From assembly GCA_016209245.1 (NCBI GenBank), contig JACQWN010000008.1:1-15126 (forward strand): 15,126 nt of DNA, in the 5' to 3' direction. Both the position numbers and the translations under genes were made by a program. Below, piece by piece: positions 1 to 9,170 of this stretch; the stretch's first letter is position 1; each line of letters opens with the position of its first letter. A model generated the notes under the pieces. The model was given only the letters and a program-made list of their open reading frames with translations, did not search any database and had not been told where the DNA came from. Source of the stretch: Bacteroidia bacterium. Lineage in GTDB: Bacteria > Bacteroidota > Bacteroidia > Bacteroidales > BM523.

Positions 1-3000
1 TTGTCTTTGGGAAGCACATCCTAACGTATCCCCTAAAGAGTTAATTCCGTAATGACGGGCTGTAAACACACTAAAAATGTTGTTTAACGAATTCAAATAA
101 GCCGGTTCTTCAACTACGAAGTTGGCGATTAGGATAATAGAGTCATCTGGAAATGTTAAATATGGAGGGGGAAGACAAGTATTCATGTTGACTTCGAAAT
201 CTAAAACAAAAGTTACTGGATTATAATCCACTATTGATAAAAGAAAAGTATTTAGTGGACAATTATTCGATAATGTATCTCCATTACGAATAAAGTTTAA
301 TTTAGCATCTGCGAATGTTAATATATTTACACTATCTGGTAAAGTATAAGCAAGCTCAATATGAACATTATTAAACGCACTAAATTTTACAATTCCTTTG
401 ACTTCCACCCTTATTCTATCGAACACATAAGCGGCATCGAGGCGTATGCCTTCTGTGGTATCCGTAACGGGCGTGGTTTTGGTTGCGTCTGTCCATCCGA
501 GGGTGGTTCTTTGCACATTAATATCGGTAGTGGCTATGCAGGAAGGATTTGTATCAGGGCAATCATAATAGTGATTGGTCATTGTAAAGGAGTTGCTTGT
601 TACTTCTTTCAGGCATTCACCCGTGTCACAAGCGTACATCAGAGCGTATCTGATAGTGTCGGTTACTTCAAACGGGTTTGCCGTGTCACAATTCAGGGTT
701 ATATCAAAATTGTAACATCCCTGTCTGCCGCCGCCATCCAGTATAATAGTATCGCCTTGCCAAATATTTGACGAAATTGTATCATCGTTCCATGTAACCG
801 GGGAAGTAATAACGTAATTCTGCGGCAGGTTTAAATAAGCAAAGTAGCGATTTGATGGACAATCAATTACAATTTGATCGCCAACAGGAAGATTCATACA
901 TAAGCTAACAGGAACAGTATCGTTATTATTGATATCCAATGGGGCTACTAAGTATTCTTGATCCAGACAGGGTTTCCGATCAAGATCGAAATACTTACCT
1001 ATAATATCCATCAATCCATCCCCGCATTGATCATAGTATCCTACCCAGGTCTTAATATAGCTGTTAACATATCTTGCTAATAATGGGCTAAAATCTTCAT
1101 CAAAATTCAGATGAATGTCCATTTCAATAATTAAGGTGTCTCCTACCGGTAATTCTGCAAAAATACTATCTCCGTTGATGTCGGTAATTCCGCCTGCTCC
1201 GTCAAGGTCATAGTCTAACCCGGAAAAATGAATGGTATAAGATTCATCTGAGGCATTAAATTCAATAATTGAATCGGGAATTTCCTCCCCGTTTGCAATA
1301 AAGCTATCCAATACTGCTACATTCTGGGGTGTTTCAAAACGAATGCTAAATGATCTGGCTGCTCCGGCATCTGTACCTGCCTGCCACCCGTTGTTGGTAA
1401 TTATATATTTAATTTTTCCGTCATTGCCGCAATAATTAAAGCTATCCGGGATAGCAATTGTTCCTGTAATCTTCGGCCAACCGGGAAATACGGCTACAGA
1501 GGCATAGTTGATATCGTCTTCACAACTTCCGGTATTGCAACCGGCTACAATAAATTTGGAGTTCAGGGAATTGCAACCGACAATTTTAACGGTTTCAGTG
1601 AGCTGCATACTGCCTCCGGGCGGTAAAAAGATACTATCAAACATGACTGTATCCGCTCCGCTTCCATTGAGCAGCATACCTGTGTCAATCGTCATGATTT
1701 CAATACCATCTCCGTGCATATCAAGCAGTAAAAATCCGGCAGAAGCCATGTTGCCCCCGTTAACAATTGTAAGTGTCCGTTGAAATTGAGCGCCGGCAAT
1801 GCCCGTATAAGTATTATTGGTAATACCGGTAATTGCAAGGTTTGCATACAATACATTGTGCGATTCCGTATTTTTCAGTATCTGTATGTGGTTATAGTTA
1901 TCTGTTGAATATTCAATCAGCGTGCTATCCAGGATAAGGTTACCGGAACTGAAATGTGGGATTATTTCACAACCGGTAAATGCATTGTAATTGATACTGA
2001 TATCCGAACCGGTTGGAATAACAGGAATATTGAACTGTGGCCAGTTAGGTATACTTATATCTTCTGCAGCAATCGAAGCCAAATTGCTTGTAACGCTGCC
2101 CGGCGTATAAATCATTCCATCCGGCATCATAGCGGTAACACGAACATCAAACAGGGTATCGCAGCTATGATTGGAGAATAATATTTCAAACGGGCTTTCA
2201 GTGCACACAACCAGTTCTTCGACATCCGGTTTTTCATGAACAAAAGCATCCGGCTCAGGAATAAAAACTGAGGACATTGTCTGGCAACCATTGGTATCCA
2301 TGATTGATACATTATAGATCCCCGTACAAAGGGAATCGGCAAACAGAGTGTTATCACCGTTACTCCACGCATAGAAATAAGGAGATGCGCCACCTGTAAC
2401 AGATACCGTAGCTGTACCGTCACAAGCTCCAATACATGATATTTCTGTTGAGTCGCTTATTACAGATGTCAGCACACCTGGCTCGGTCAGGGTTATTGAC
2501 GATGTTGATGTGCATTCGTTAATATCGGTAACCGTAACCGAATAAATGCCTGCTGAGACGCCCTGTAGGGCGTCTGTACTTTCCCCATCAGACCATAAGT
2601 ATGAATAAGGCGACGCCCCTCCCGTTACTGTCAGATCAATACTGCCATTGGTATCTCCGTTACAGGAGACATTATATCCTCCGAATATGGAACCGGTTAA
2701 AGATGATGTCAGCAAATCGGGTTCAGTCAGCGTAATAGAATCAACGTTAATGCAACCGTTTGCATCGGTAACAGTTACAGTGTAGGCGCCTGCCGGAATT
2801 GAATCGCGATCTTCCGAGACTGCTCCGTCATTCCATATAAAAGTACAAGGTGGTGTACCGCCGGAAACTGTCTGATTTATTATGCCCACTGAATCACCGT
2901 AGCAGGAAATATTATGTCCGCTCGGGAATGTATCGGTCAATAAAGTTGTATGAAGTACGGTCGGTTGTGTAATAGTATTGGATGAATGTTGCGAGCACCC

Positions 3001-6000
3001 CAGCGCATCGGTCACTGTCAATGTGTATGAGCCGGCACAAAGACTGTGGGCCAGAGAATCAGTTTGAGCCAGAGGATCACTCCATAAAAAGCTATGCGGA
3101 GCTACGCCTCCGGTAAAAGAACCAATCAACTCGCCATCACAAAAACCATGACAAGAAACATTTGTTACCAAACCGATGTTTACGAACAATTCCGGTGGCG
3201 CCGTGATTGTGACTGTGGATGTATCCTTGCATCCGTGACTATCGGTTACAGTTACTGTATTTAATATACCACACAAGGTATTAACCGTTGGCTGTGTCGT
3301 ATTGTTTGTCCATAAATAAGTATAGGGAGGAGTTCCCCCGGTAGCGCTAACCGTAGCCGAACCATTACAAGGCGTCCAGCAGGTTGCATCAACCGAACTT
3401 ATTATATCAGAATTCAATATTGGTGGTTCTGTGATAATTATCCCATCAGTAATTGAACAACTGTCATGATCTGTCACAGTGACTTTATACAATGCCGCAC
3501 ATAACCCGCTTATAGCAGAATTTATTTCGCCGTTTGACCATAGGTAACTATACGGTGTGCTTCCACCTGAAACACTTATTGTAGCACTGCCATCACATAC
3601 ACCGTTACATGAAACGTGGTACGGAGAAATAACGGAACTTAGCGGTACTCGTAATTTATTGTCCGTAAAATCTTCACCGGCAGGAACATCATAGTAACAG
3701 TAGTTATTTAAAAGACCACAGGGCAAACTATCGGCTACCGTTGTGCTACCTTCATAGTTGTAGGTAATGTTTCCACAGGAACTATCTGTTATCTTCACAT
3801 CAAACGAAAAAGCAATGGTATCGCCAGGCTCTACACCATCAGGTAGGTTCCATGTAACCGTATTCCCATTAGTATCAGGTATTCCTGCAGGTGGATTCGT
3901 AATACCCGTAAATGCATCATTGTAGCTTACACAATCCGGTAAAACAAAGTTAAACAGGTCAATAGAATCTGTTGCTATGCTATCAACATTCACAATAATT
4001 ACTTCAATAGTTGCTGTACTATCGCATACTGAAAAATCTTCTGCCGCTATTTCAACTGTTTTTTGAGCATATTGAGGGTAGTCAATAATCTCAAACGTTT
4101 TGATAAATGTGGGTAAAATAATAGAGTCTCTGCAGTTGGTAATGCCCGATACAGTGATGGAAGTTTGATGTTGTGGGTTCAGGCTGCACGTACTTATGAG
4201 GTTGTAGGAGATTTTCATTTCTGTTGAATCGGCGTGTTTGGTAAAACCGGAACCCGGAAGCCCGTATTCCTGGAAAAAAGGGTTATAATTTTCCAGGTAC
4301 CATGTAATCGAATTACCATTGAATACCGGTGTGAGGTTACTATCAACTACTATGCCGACAGGATATTCCAGTTGTCCGCCGATTAAGGAATCAAAAACCA
4401 TTCCTTCCGGTATTGTCTGCTGAACAGTGATATTGTAGACATTCGCCACGTCGCTGCTGCTGATAATTACCTCAACGGGTATGAACTGGCAGATTGAGAT
4501 GCTATCATTATTATTGTTTATGACAATTTCCCGTTGAAGGGCCGAGGTACGCGGCTGCAGGATGAAAATGAACGAATCCAACTCGCAGGGATAATACTGT
4601 ATGGAAGCGGGATAATAGGGACAGTTCCACCCTAAGTACACAATTAGTGTATCTTTCCCCAATGGATTTTTGCAATCATAATTGGCGCATACCTGTACAT
4701 CACGGGCTTCATAAGGACCCAAATCTTCCAACGTAAAAATATCATTTTGCGGGTTTCCAGGTGTTATACTTATCACATCAATATTCCCCGATGGTGAGCC
4801 TGCTGCCATCCATGTGTGAAAAGCCCTTCCATTTGATGCATTTGTTATATGCATTTTCCAGCAGGCGGTACGGGTTACTCCATCCACTGTAACCAGGGTG
4901 GGTTGTATACTGAAGGAAGGTGATATATAGGTAAATATTTGTCCAAACGACCAAACAGTATCGGCATCCGCTTCATAATTAAACAATGGCTGGTAGCTTA
5001 TATAACCGGGCACATAAGCAGTAGTATCACGTGTATTACAGGTAGGATGAAACCAGGCTATTAACCCAAAACCATAGTCATCATCGCTAAAATATAAACT
5101 ATCACTGCCATTGAAGGCAAGAGCGCTGTCGTGTGTATATAGTGAATCAATATTGAATGTCAAAACGGTATCTCCATTAATATCTGTTAAAACGTTATCA
5201 GGATCAACATCATGAATATATTGTATTATATATGACCAACCGGCTGTCCGGGTTTGATATAATGAAACAGAATCCACATCAAACCCGGGAGGCACATTAA
5301 CCGATACGGTATCGGTAAAGCCCCAATTCCTGTACTCATACGGAAAATTGTTTATTCCAGATTCGAGACCTACTTGGATAGAATTTGAAATATGAACACC
5401 TTGAGCGCAATTATCAGTTGTGAATCCCATATTCATGTAAGGTGTGTACCCCATCAACCGGAAACTTCCGCCGTGAAATTCACAAAAATACCGGACAGTA
5501 GAGTCGCATTGGCATACCGTATCACCGCTTGTAAGTATAACACCAGCCATGCAGGTGTCTCCTGTAACATGGTCTATGATGGGTATAGTATCATTAGTCG
5601 CCGTATCAATAATTGGTACCGGCATACAATCGCAACATCCTGCAGCATCGTACTGAGGTGTTGGCCCTATACCCATATAAATGTGGTTGGTAACAGGTGA
5701 ACACAATTGGGTCTGCGTTCCGATATTACCCGTAACTTTAAACATCGGCATTACGGTTATTTCATCGCACCAATGATAACGTTTAAAAGACGTATCAACG
5801 CCGTAGTCGCTCTGAATAGTGTCTATGCTCAAATCAAACAGGTACTTTCCTGTAGTAAGGGTTTCAATTTTTGATTGGGGGATATCAAAAAAATAAGTTG
5901 TGTCATCAAGTTGAATGGTACAATCCGACCCGGAATTAGAATCTGTAATGTCAAAATCATGAATTACTACTTTTGCCCCCAATGGAGTGAGGGAATTTTC

Positions 6001-6306
6001 ACATGGTGGAGGAATAGTTATCTCATAATATCCATATTCGAACCCATTGGGTACAGGATCATTTGGGTAATTAAGCCGACTAACTATGGAAGACAAAACT
6101 CCCAGCAATGTATCTCCCACCATAACGGTTGCAGTGTCTACATTATTAAAATCCAGTTGTCCTACCGAATCAGCTATACCATCATTATTATTATCCGGCT
6201 CTCCATAGTTGGTTCTGCGCATTGAAAAACTCAGGTGATCCGAACCATGTCTGAGACAACCGGGACAATGAACAAACGTAACACCTTGCTGGCATGAAAG
6301 AGGTAT
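1..6306 (-). CDS. Giant SprB-repeat surface protein, continuation (partial, runs off the left edge)
   Basis: This frame is open without a stop from about 6350 to position 1 and gives about 2,100 residues. It carries the natural continuation of the ORF starting at 9025: it picks up with IPLSCQQGVTFVHCPGC and RRTNYGEPDNNNDG, motifs that should follow the upstream head region. Then come several beta-rich segments, six SprB repeats (2251-3640), and a second head region beginning DAFVHEKPDVEELVVC. That second head mirrors the first, and its NVQRTTLGWTD near 487-516 corresponds to RRTNYGEPD of the first. I checked the frame at positions 1, 661, 1201, 2521, 3001, 4501 and 5701 and it stays constant. 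An in-frame ATG exists at 6351, so an independent gene starting there is formally possible, but the overlap with the upstream ORF and the motif continuity argue for one gene with a one-base frame slip. The composition is rich in Thr, Ser, Asp, Asn and scattered Cys, typical of exported adhesins. The C-terminus and any type IX sorting signal are not visible. Confidence 0.82.
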   Translation of the reverse strand, partial: MPLSCQQGVTFVHCPGCLRHGSDHLSFSMRRTNYGEPDNNNDGIADSVGQLDFNNVDTATVMVGDTLLGVLSSIVSRLNYPNDPVPNGFEYGYYEITIPPPCENSLTPLGAKVVIHDFDITDSNSGSDCTIQLDDTTYFFDIPQSKIETLTTGKYLFDLSIDTIQSDYGVDTSFKRYHWCDEITVMPMFKVTGNIGTQTQLCSPVTNHIYMGIGPTPQYDAAGCCDCMPVPIIDTATNDTIPIIDHVTGDTCMAGVILTSGDTVCQCDSTVRYFCEFHGGSFRLMGYTPYMNMGFTTDNCAQGVHISNSIQVGLESGINNFPYEYRNWGFTDTVSVNVPPGFDVDSVSLYQTRTAGWSYIIQYIHDVDPDNVLTDINGDTVLTFNIDSLYTHDSALAFNGSDSLYFSDDDYGFGLIAWFHPTCNTRDTTAYVPGYISYQPLFNYEADADTVWSFGQIFTYISPSFSIQPTLVTVDGVTRTACWKMHITNASNGRAFHTWMAAGSPSGNIDVISITPGNPQNDIFTLEDLGPYEARDVQVCANYDCKNPLGKDTLIVYLGWNCPYYPASIQYYPCELDSFIFILQPRTSALQREIVINNNNDSISICQFIPVEVIISSSDVANVYNITVQQTIPEGMVFDSLIGGQLEYPVGIVVDSNLTPVFNGNSITWYLENYNPFFQEYGLPGSGFTKHADSTEMKISYNLISTCSLNPQHQTSITVSGITNCRDSIILPTFIKTFEIIDYPQYAQKTVEIAAEDFSVCDSTATIEVIIVNVDSIATDSIDLFNFVLPDCVSYNDAFTGITNPPAGIPDTNGNTVTWNLPDGVEPGDTIAFSFDVKITDSSCGNITYNYEGSTTVADSLPCGLLNNYCYYDVPAGEDFTDNKLRVPLSSVISPYHVSCNGVCDGSATISVSGGSTPYSYLWSNGEINSAISGLCAALYKVTVTDHDSCSITDGIIITEPPILNSDIISSVDATCWTPCNGSATVSATGGTPPYTYLWTNNTTQPTVNTLCGILNTVTVTDSHGCKDTSTVTITAPPELFVNIGLVTNVSCHGFCDGELIGSFTGGVAPHSFLWSDPLAQTDSLAHSLCAGSYTLTVTDALGCSQHSSNTITQPTVLHTTLLTDTFPSGHNISCYGDSVGIINQTVSGGTPPCTFIWNDGAVSEDRDSIPAGAYTVTVTDANGCINVDSITLTEPDLLTSSLTGSIFGGYNVSCNGDTNGSIDLTVTGGASPYSYLWSDGESTDALQGVSAGIYSVTVTDINECTSTSSITLTEPGVLTSVISDSTEISCIGACDGTATVSVTGGASPYFYAWSNGDNTLFADSLCTGIYNVSIMDTNGCQTMSSVFIPEPDAFVHEKPDVEELVVCTESPFEILFSNHSCDTLFDVRVTAMMPDGMIYTPGSVTSNLASIAAEDISIPNWPQFNIPVIPTGSDISINYNAFTGCEIIPHFSSGNLILDSTLIEYSTDNYNHIQILKNTESHNVLYANLAITGITNNTYTGIAGAQFQRTLTIVNGGNMASAGFLLLDMHGDGIEIMTIDTGMLLNGSGADTVMFDSIFLPPGGSMQLTETVKIVGCNSLNSKFIVAGCNTGSCEDDINYASVAVFPGWPKITGTIAIPDSFNYCGNDGKIKYIITNNGWQAGTDAGAARSFSIRFETPQNVAVLDSFIANGEEIPDSIIEFNASDESYTIHFSGLDYDLDGAGGITDINGDSIFAELPVGDTLIIEMDIHLNFDEDFSPLLARYVNSYIKTWVGYYDQCGDGLMDIIGKYFDLDRKPCLDQEYLVAPLDINNNDTVPVSLCMNLPVGDQIVIDCPSNRYFAYLNLPQNYVITSPVTWNDDTISSNIWQGDTIILDGGGRQGCYNFDITLNCDTANPFEVTDTIRYALMYACDTGECLKEVTSNSFTMTNHYYDCPDTNPSCIATTDINVQRTTLGWTDATKTTPVTDTTEGIRLDAAYVFDRIRVEVKGIVKFSAFNNVHIELAYTLPDSVNILTFADAKLNFIRNGDTLSNNCPLNTFLLSIVDYNPVTFVLDFEVNMNTCLPPPYLTFPDDSIILIANFVVEEPAYLNSLNNIFSVFTARHYGINSLGDTLGCASQRQ
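2251..3640 (-). repeat. SprB repeat array 2 (six units)
   Basis: Six further SprB units (about 76-80 residues each) begin with VSCNGVCDGSATISVSGG and end with FIPEP. They are more divergent from each other at the DNA level than units 3 and 4 of the first array. The fifth unit carries an 18-bp perfect inverted repeat in its DALQGV segment (2557-2574). The array is followed by a head region similar to the one after array 1, so array plus head forms a repeated super-module. Confidence 0.87.
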
Positions 6307-9025
6307 TCTGATGGTAAACCTCAAGGTCAATGGTACTTGTCGGAGGTGCATCACATATTGCGGTCAGGGTAATCCTGATCTCAGAATTGTTAATACTAAA
6401 ATATTGAGGTATAGAATCAATATCGAACCATGCGGTTATTGTGTCTGCACATGGGAAAGGAACAGAATTTATGTCTATATCAATGCTATCTGGCAACCAA
6501 TAGATGTTTGTTATAGGATTAATCATTACCAGTGAGCTGTCTGCGTTAGTTGTATCAGAAAAACATAGCCCGCCATTTAATATGAATCTGGCTTCCAGCA
6601 TTGAGGTGCTGTCATAATCCCACAACTCATAGTTCACGTTTTTAAATGAAAAAATGCCGACTTCACCTTCATCCATATCGGTGGGACCACCCCAGTATAC
6701 CTGGGTCCAATATGATACATCCCGTAATATATAATTATAGATTGAATCTCTATCTGTATCTTCATCACATTGTTGGCGGAACTTAAGCTTGTAGTTTAAT
6801 TGCTTAATAAAAGTTGAACCACATGCTCCATCAGAAGTGTCGGGGCAACAGGTAACTGTATTCATAGTTACGGTAAACGATTCACCGGGTCCAATAACAC
6901 CAATTGGCCATGCTATTTGATCCACAACAGGGGAACTGCATTTTAAATCAGTTTTCAGGATATACAGGGTATCGCTAATAATATTTCCATTTGGACCCGT
7001 AAGCGTTATTGCAGTTGTATCCATTGCCATCATACCGACGCTAGCGAGAGTAAAATCAACATCAAAAGCAGGGCCAAAACCTGTGTTGGTGACTGTAACC
7101 AGTACATCGGAAATATTATCGGATTCGTAACAATAATCCGTGTTCAGATATTCAGGATAAGGGTTAGAAAATTGTGCAAAATGATCCACAGGAACAAGTG
7201 CATTAGCGGTTACTGAGTCCGCCTGGCAGTCAGCACCATCGCATTCCCAATAATAATAAATATTGGATTCTCCCATGTTGGTGCCCTGACCTGACTCAGT
7301 GCATTTTTTTATTGTCAGGCATTCGGAGAAAACAAAAAAGCTGTCTGGCATCAGACCTTCATCAGGGAGCATATATGCAGGAATAACTATTTTAATCCAG
7401 TTATCTACCGTATCGCTTGTAAATATACCCGTGTCGGCTGAAAATACTTCAATTGCATCACCGTACGTATCGGTGATTGTAATGTCGTTAAGCAACGGTG
7501 CATTACCTGTATTTGTAATGTAAATTTTCCTGCAGATCGTGTCTTTTACATTTCCCGGGTACGAAACGGGTTTGATGTCCAATTGGCTGATTGAAATTAC
7601 CGGGTATTTAATAAAGAACCATTCTGACGTATTACTTGTAGTAGAATCGAAAAGTGAATGATCATTGATTATTGCTTCAACAACACCGGAATCGCTTAGT
7701 GCATTGCATGCAACCCTTTTAAAACTTAATTTAAATGTATCCTTCCGGCAAACAGCCATATCTTTAACTTCATGATGTACCTCTATAAATGCAGCCGGAT
7801 CATGTATTTCCACAACTGAAGATTGAACGGTGCAGTTGTTATTATCGGTAACTGTAACAATATAATTTTTCTCACAAAGATTGACAATAGTTGCTGATAC
7901 CTGTCCGTTTGACCAGGAGTAATTATATGGTTGTGTGCCTCCATTAGCGGTAGCAACCGCCATTCCATTGCATTGTGCGGCGCAGGAGGCATTGGTAGAA
8001 CTTATTGTTACTGTAAGTGTTGGAGGTTGTGTGAGAGTAATAGAAGCTTGTTTTGTACAACCGTTATTGTCAGTTATTGTCACGTTATATGGTCCTGCTG
8101 TTAAGCCAGATATATCTTCGGTTGTTGCGTTATTCGACCATGTAAAGCTATATGGTGAGGTTCCGCCGTACACTGTCAGGTTCGCAGAGCCGGATGAGCC
8201 ACCATTGCAAAGGATGTTGGTGTCTGTTATGGTTGCGGTCAGTACAGACGGTTCTGTCAGGGTAACACTTGCGGTTATGGTGCAGCCATTATCGTCGGTC
8301 ACAGCAACTGAATAAACTCCTGCTGTTAAGCCAGATATATCTTCGGTTGTTGCACTGTTCGACCAGGCAAAGTTATATGGCGCGGTTCCGCCACTTACTG
8401 TCAGGCTAGCAGAGCCGGTTGAGCCTCCGTTACAAAGGATACTAATTCCAACTACGGTTGCCGTCAAGGCCTGCGGCTCAGTGAGGGTAATCGAATCTGC
8501 TATGGAACATCCATTCGTATCAGTTACGGTAACGATGTATTGTCCTTGTATAAGATGGCTAATATCCTCTGTGCTACCTCCGTTGCTCCAGCTAAAGCTA
8601 TGTGGTACTGTCCCTCCAGAAACGGTTAAATCAATCGCTCCATTGTTGGCTCCAAAGCAGGAGATATCATAACCATTGTATGAGTTATCTGACATTAGTG
8701 TTATGGAAAGGGGGACAGGTTCGGTAATTTCAATGCTGTCAATGATTATAGTATCATTATTATTATCAACTATGGTTACAGCATATAATCCTGCACATAA
8801 GGTGTCTGCTGTTTCGGTAATATCTCCGTTAGACCAGGAATATGCATAAGGCGGCACTCCCCAGGTTATACTGTTAATTGTAGCTGCTCCATCACATAAT
8901 CCATTACATGATACATGAGTAATATTAATAGATGTACTATCAGTTTGAGCCATTAAAATATGCAAAGAAGGCAAGCAGAAAAATAGTACAAAGCTAAAAA
9001 GCAGAGATTGCAAATGTATATTCAT
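6191..9025 (-). CDS. Giant SprB-repeat surface protein, N-terminal part (frame broken near 6304-6335)
   Basis: This is the first 944 codons of a very large secreted protein. Residues 1-26 form a signal peptide: a hydrophobic stretch ending in LMAQ, so the mature protein probably starts near Gln27. Residues about 36-410 are five SprB-type repeats of about 75 residues, each with SCNG, GG..PY.f.WSN, AG.Y.VTVTD.NGC and an ending LTEP. Residues about 411-930 form a head region with segments such as ITNTGNAPL and VTNTGFGPAFDVDF, which resemble DUF11-like beta-sandwich modules. The start ATG at 9025 is supported by the signal peptide and by a well-placed promoter. From about residue 905 the frame gives an atypical tail and stops at 6191, while another frame continues the protein convincingly down to position 1, so the annotated stop is probably not natural. 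SprB repeats are known from gliding adhesins exported by the type IX secretion system; the sorting domain would lie outside the window. An adhesin or matrix role is inference. Confidence 0.85.
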   Translation of the reverse strand: MNIHLQSLLFSFVLFFCLPSLHILMAQTDSTSINITHVSCNGLCDGAATINSITWGVPPYAYSWSNGDITETADTLCAGLYAVTIVDNNNDTIIIDSIEITEPVPLSITLMSDNSYNGYDISCFGANNGAIDLTVSGGTVPHSFSWSNGGSTEDISHLIQGQYIVTVTDTNGCSIADSITLTEPQALTATVVGISILCNGGSTGSASLTVSGGTAPYNFAWSNSATTEDISGLTAGVYSVAVTDDNGCTITASVTLTEPSVLTATITDTNILCNGGSSGSANLTVYGGTSPYSFTWSNNATTEDISGLTAGPYNVTITDNNGCTKQASITLTQPPTLTVTISSTNASCAAQCNGMAVATANGGTQPYNYSWSNGQVSATIVNLCEKNYIVTVTDNNNCTVQSSVVEIHDPAAFIEVHHEVKDMAVCRKDTFKLSFKRVACNALSDSGVVEAIINDHSLFDSTTSNTSEWFFIKYPVISISQLDIKPVSYPGNVKDTICRKIYITNTGNAPLLNDITITDTYGDAIEVFSADTGIFTSDTVDNWIKIVIPAYMLPDEGLMPDSFFVFSECLTIKKCTESGQGTNMGESNIYYYWECDGADCQADSVTANALVPVDHFAQFSNPYPEYLNTDYCYESDNISDVLVTVTNTGFGPAFDVDFTLASVGMMAMDTTAITLTGPNGNIISDTLYILKTDLKCSSPVVDQIAWPIGVIGPGESFTVTMNTVTCCPDTSDGACGSTFIKQLNYKLKFRQQCDEDTDRDSIYNYILRDVSYWTQVYWGGPTDMDEGEVGIFSFKNVNYELWDYDSTSMLEARFILNGGLCFSDTTNADSSLVMINPITNIYWLPDSIDIDINSVPFPCADTITAWFDIDSIPQYFSINNSEIRITLTAICDAPPTSTIDLEVYHQNTSFMPARCYVCSLSRLSQTWFGSPEFFNAQNQLWRAG
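7796..8920 (-). repeat. SprB repeat array 1 (five units)
   Basis: Five tandem protein repeats of about 73-75 residues each correspond to residues 36-410. The consensus has SCNG near the start, a GG-x-x-PY-x-f-x-WSN core, then a TEDISGLTAGxY segment, VTVTDxNGC, and a closing LTEP. Units 3 and 4 share a 35-bp identical stretch (8094-8128 and 8319-8353), which shows recent duplication or conversion. Unit 1 is the most divergent and unit 5 has the variant SCAAQCNG. Confidence 0.88.
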
Positions 9026-9065
9026 GATTTCTTAAATTTATATTTGTCTTGTAACTATTCACGCC

Positions 9066-9095
9066 CAAAGATAACCAAAAAACTTTAAAAAGCAA
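9066..9095 (-). promoter_or_regulatory. Bacteroidota-type promoter of the giant surface-protein gene
   Basis: On the minus strand a -33 element TTG (9093-9095) is separated by 19 nt from TATCTTTG (9066-9073), which matches the Bacteroidota -7 consensus TAnnTTTG. Transcription would start near 9060 and leave a leader of about 35 nt before the ATG at 9025. There is no Shine-Dalgarno sequence, as usual in this phylum. This gives the surface-protein gene its own promoter, separate from the upstream adenine-metabolism gene. Confidence 0.7.
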
Positions 9096-9170
9096 AAAAA
9101 TCAGAATATTTTTAGAGGCACGAATAGCTGTTTTAGAGTTGGTATGGCTTCGGCAAATATTGAATTATGG

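Noticed and set aside
361..2432. Several short open frames on both strands in the left part
   Set aside because: They overlap the long continuous minus-strand frame carrying SprB repeats and have low-complexity, non-protein-like sequences.
6191..6351. Two separate overlapping genes instead of one frameshifted gene
   Set aside because: The second frame has an ATG at 6351 but no signal peptide or promoter, and its motifs continue the upstream protein.
7935..8672. Plus-strand open frames opposite the SprB repeats
   Set aside because: They are antisense shadows of the repeat array; the minus frame has a signal peptide, promoter and clear repeat consensus.
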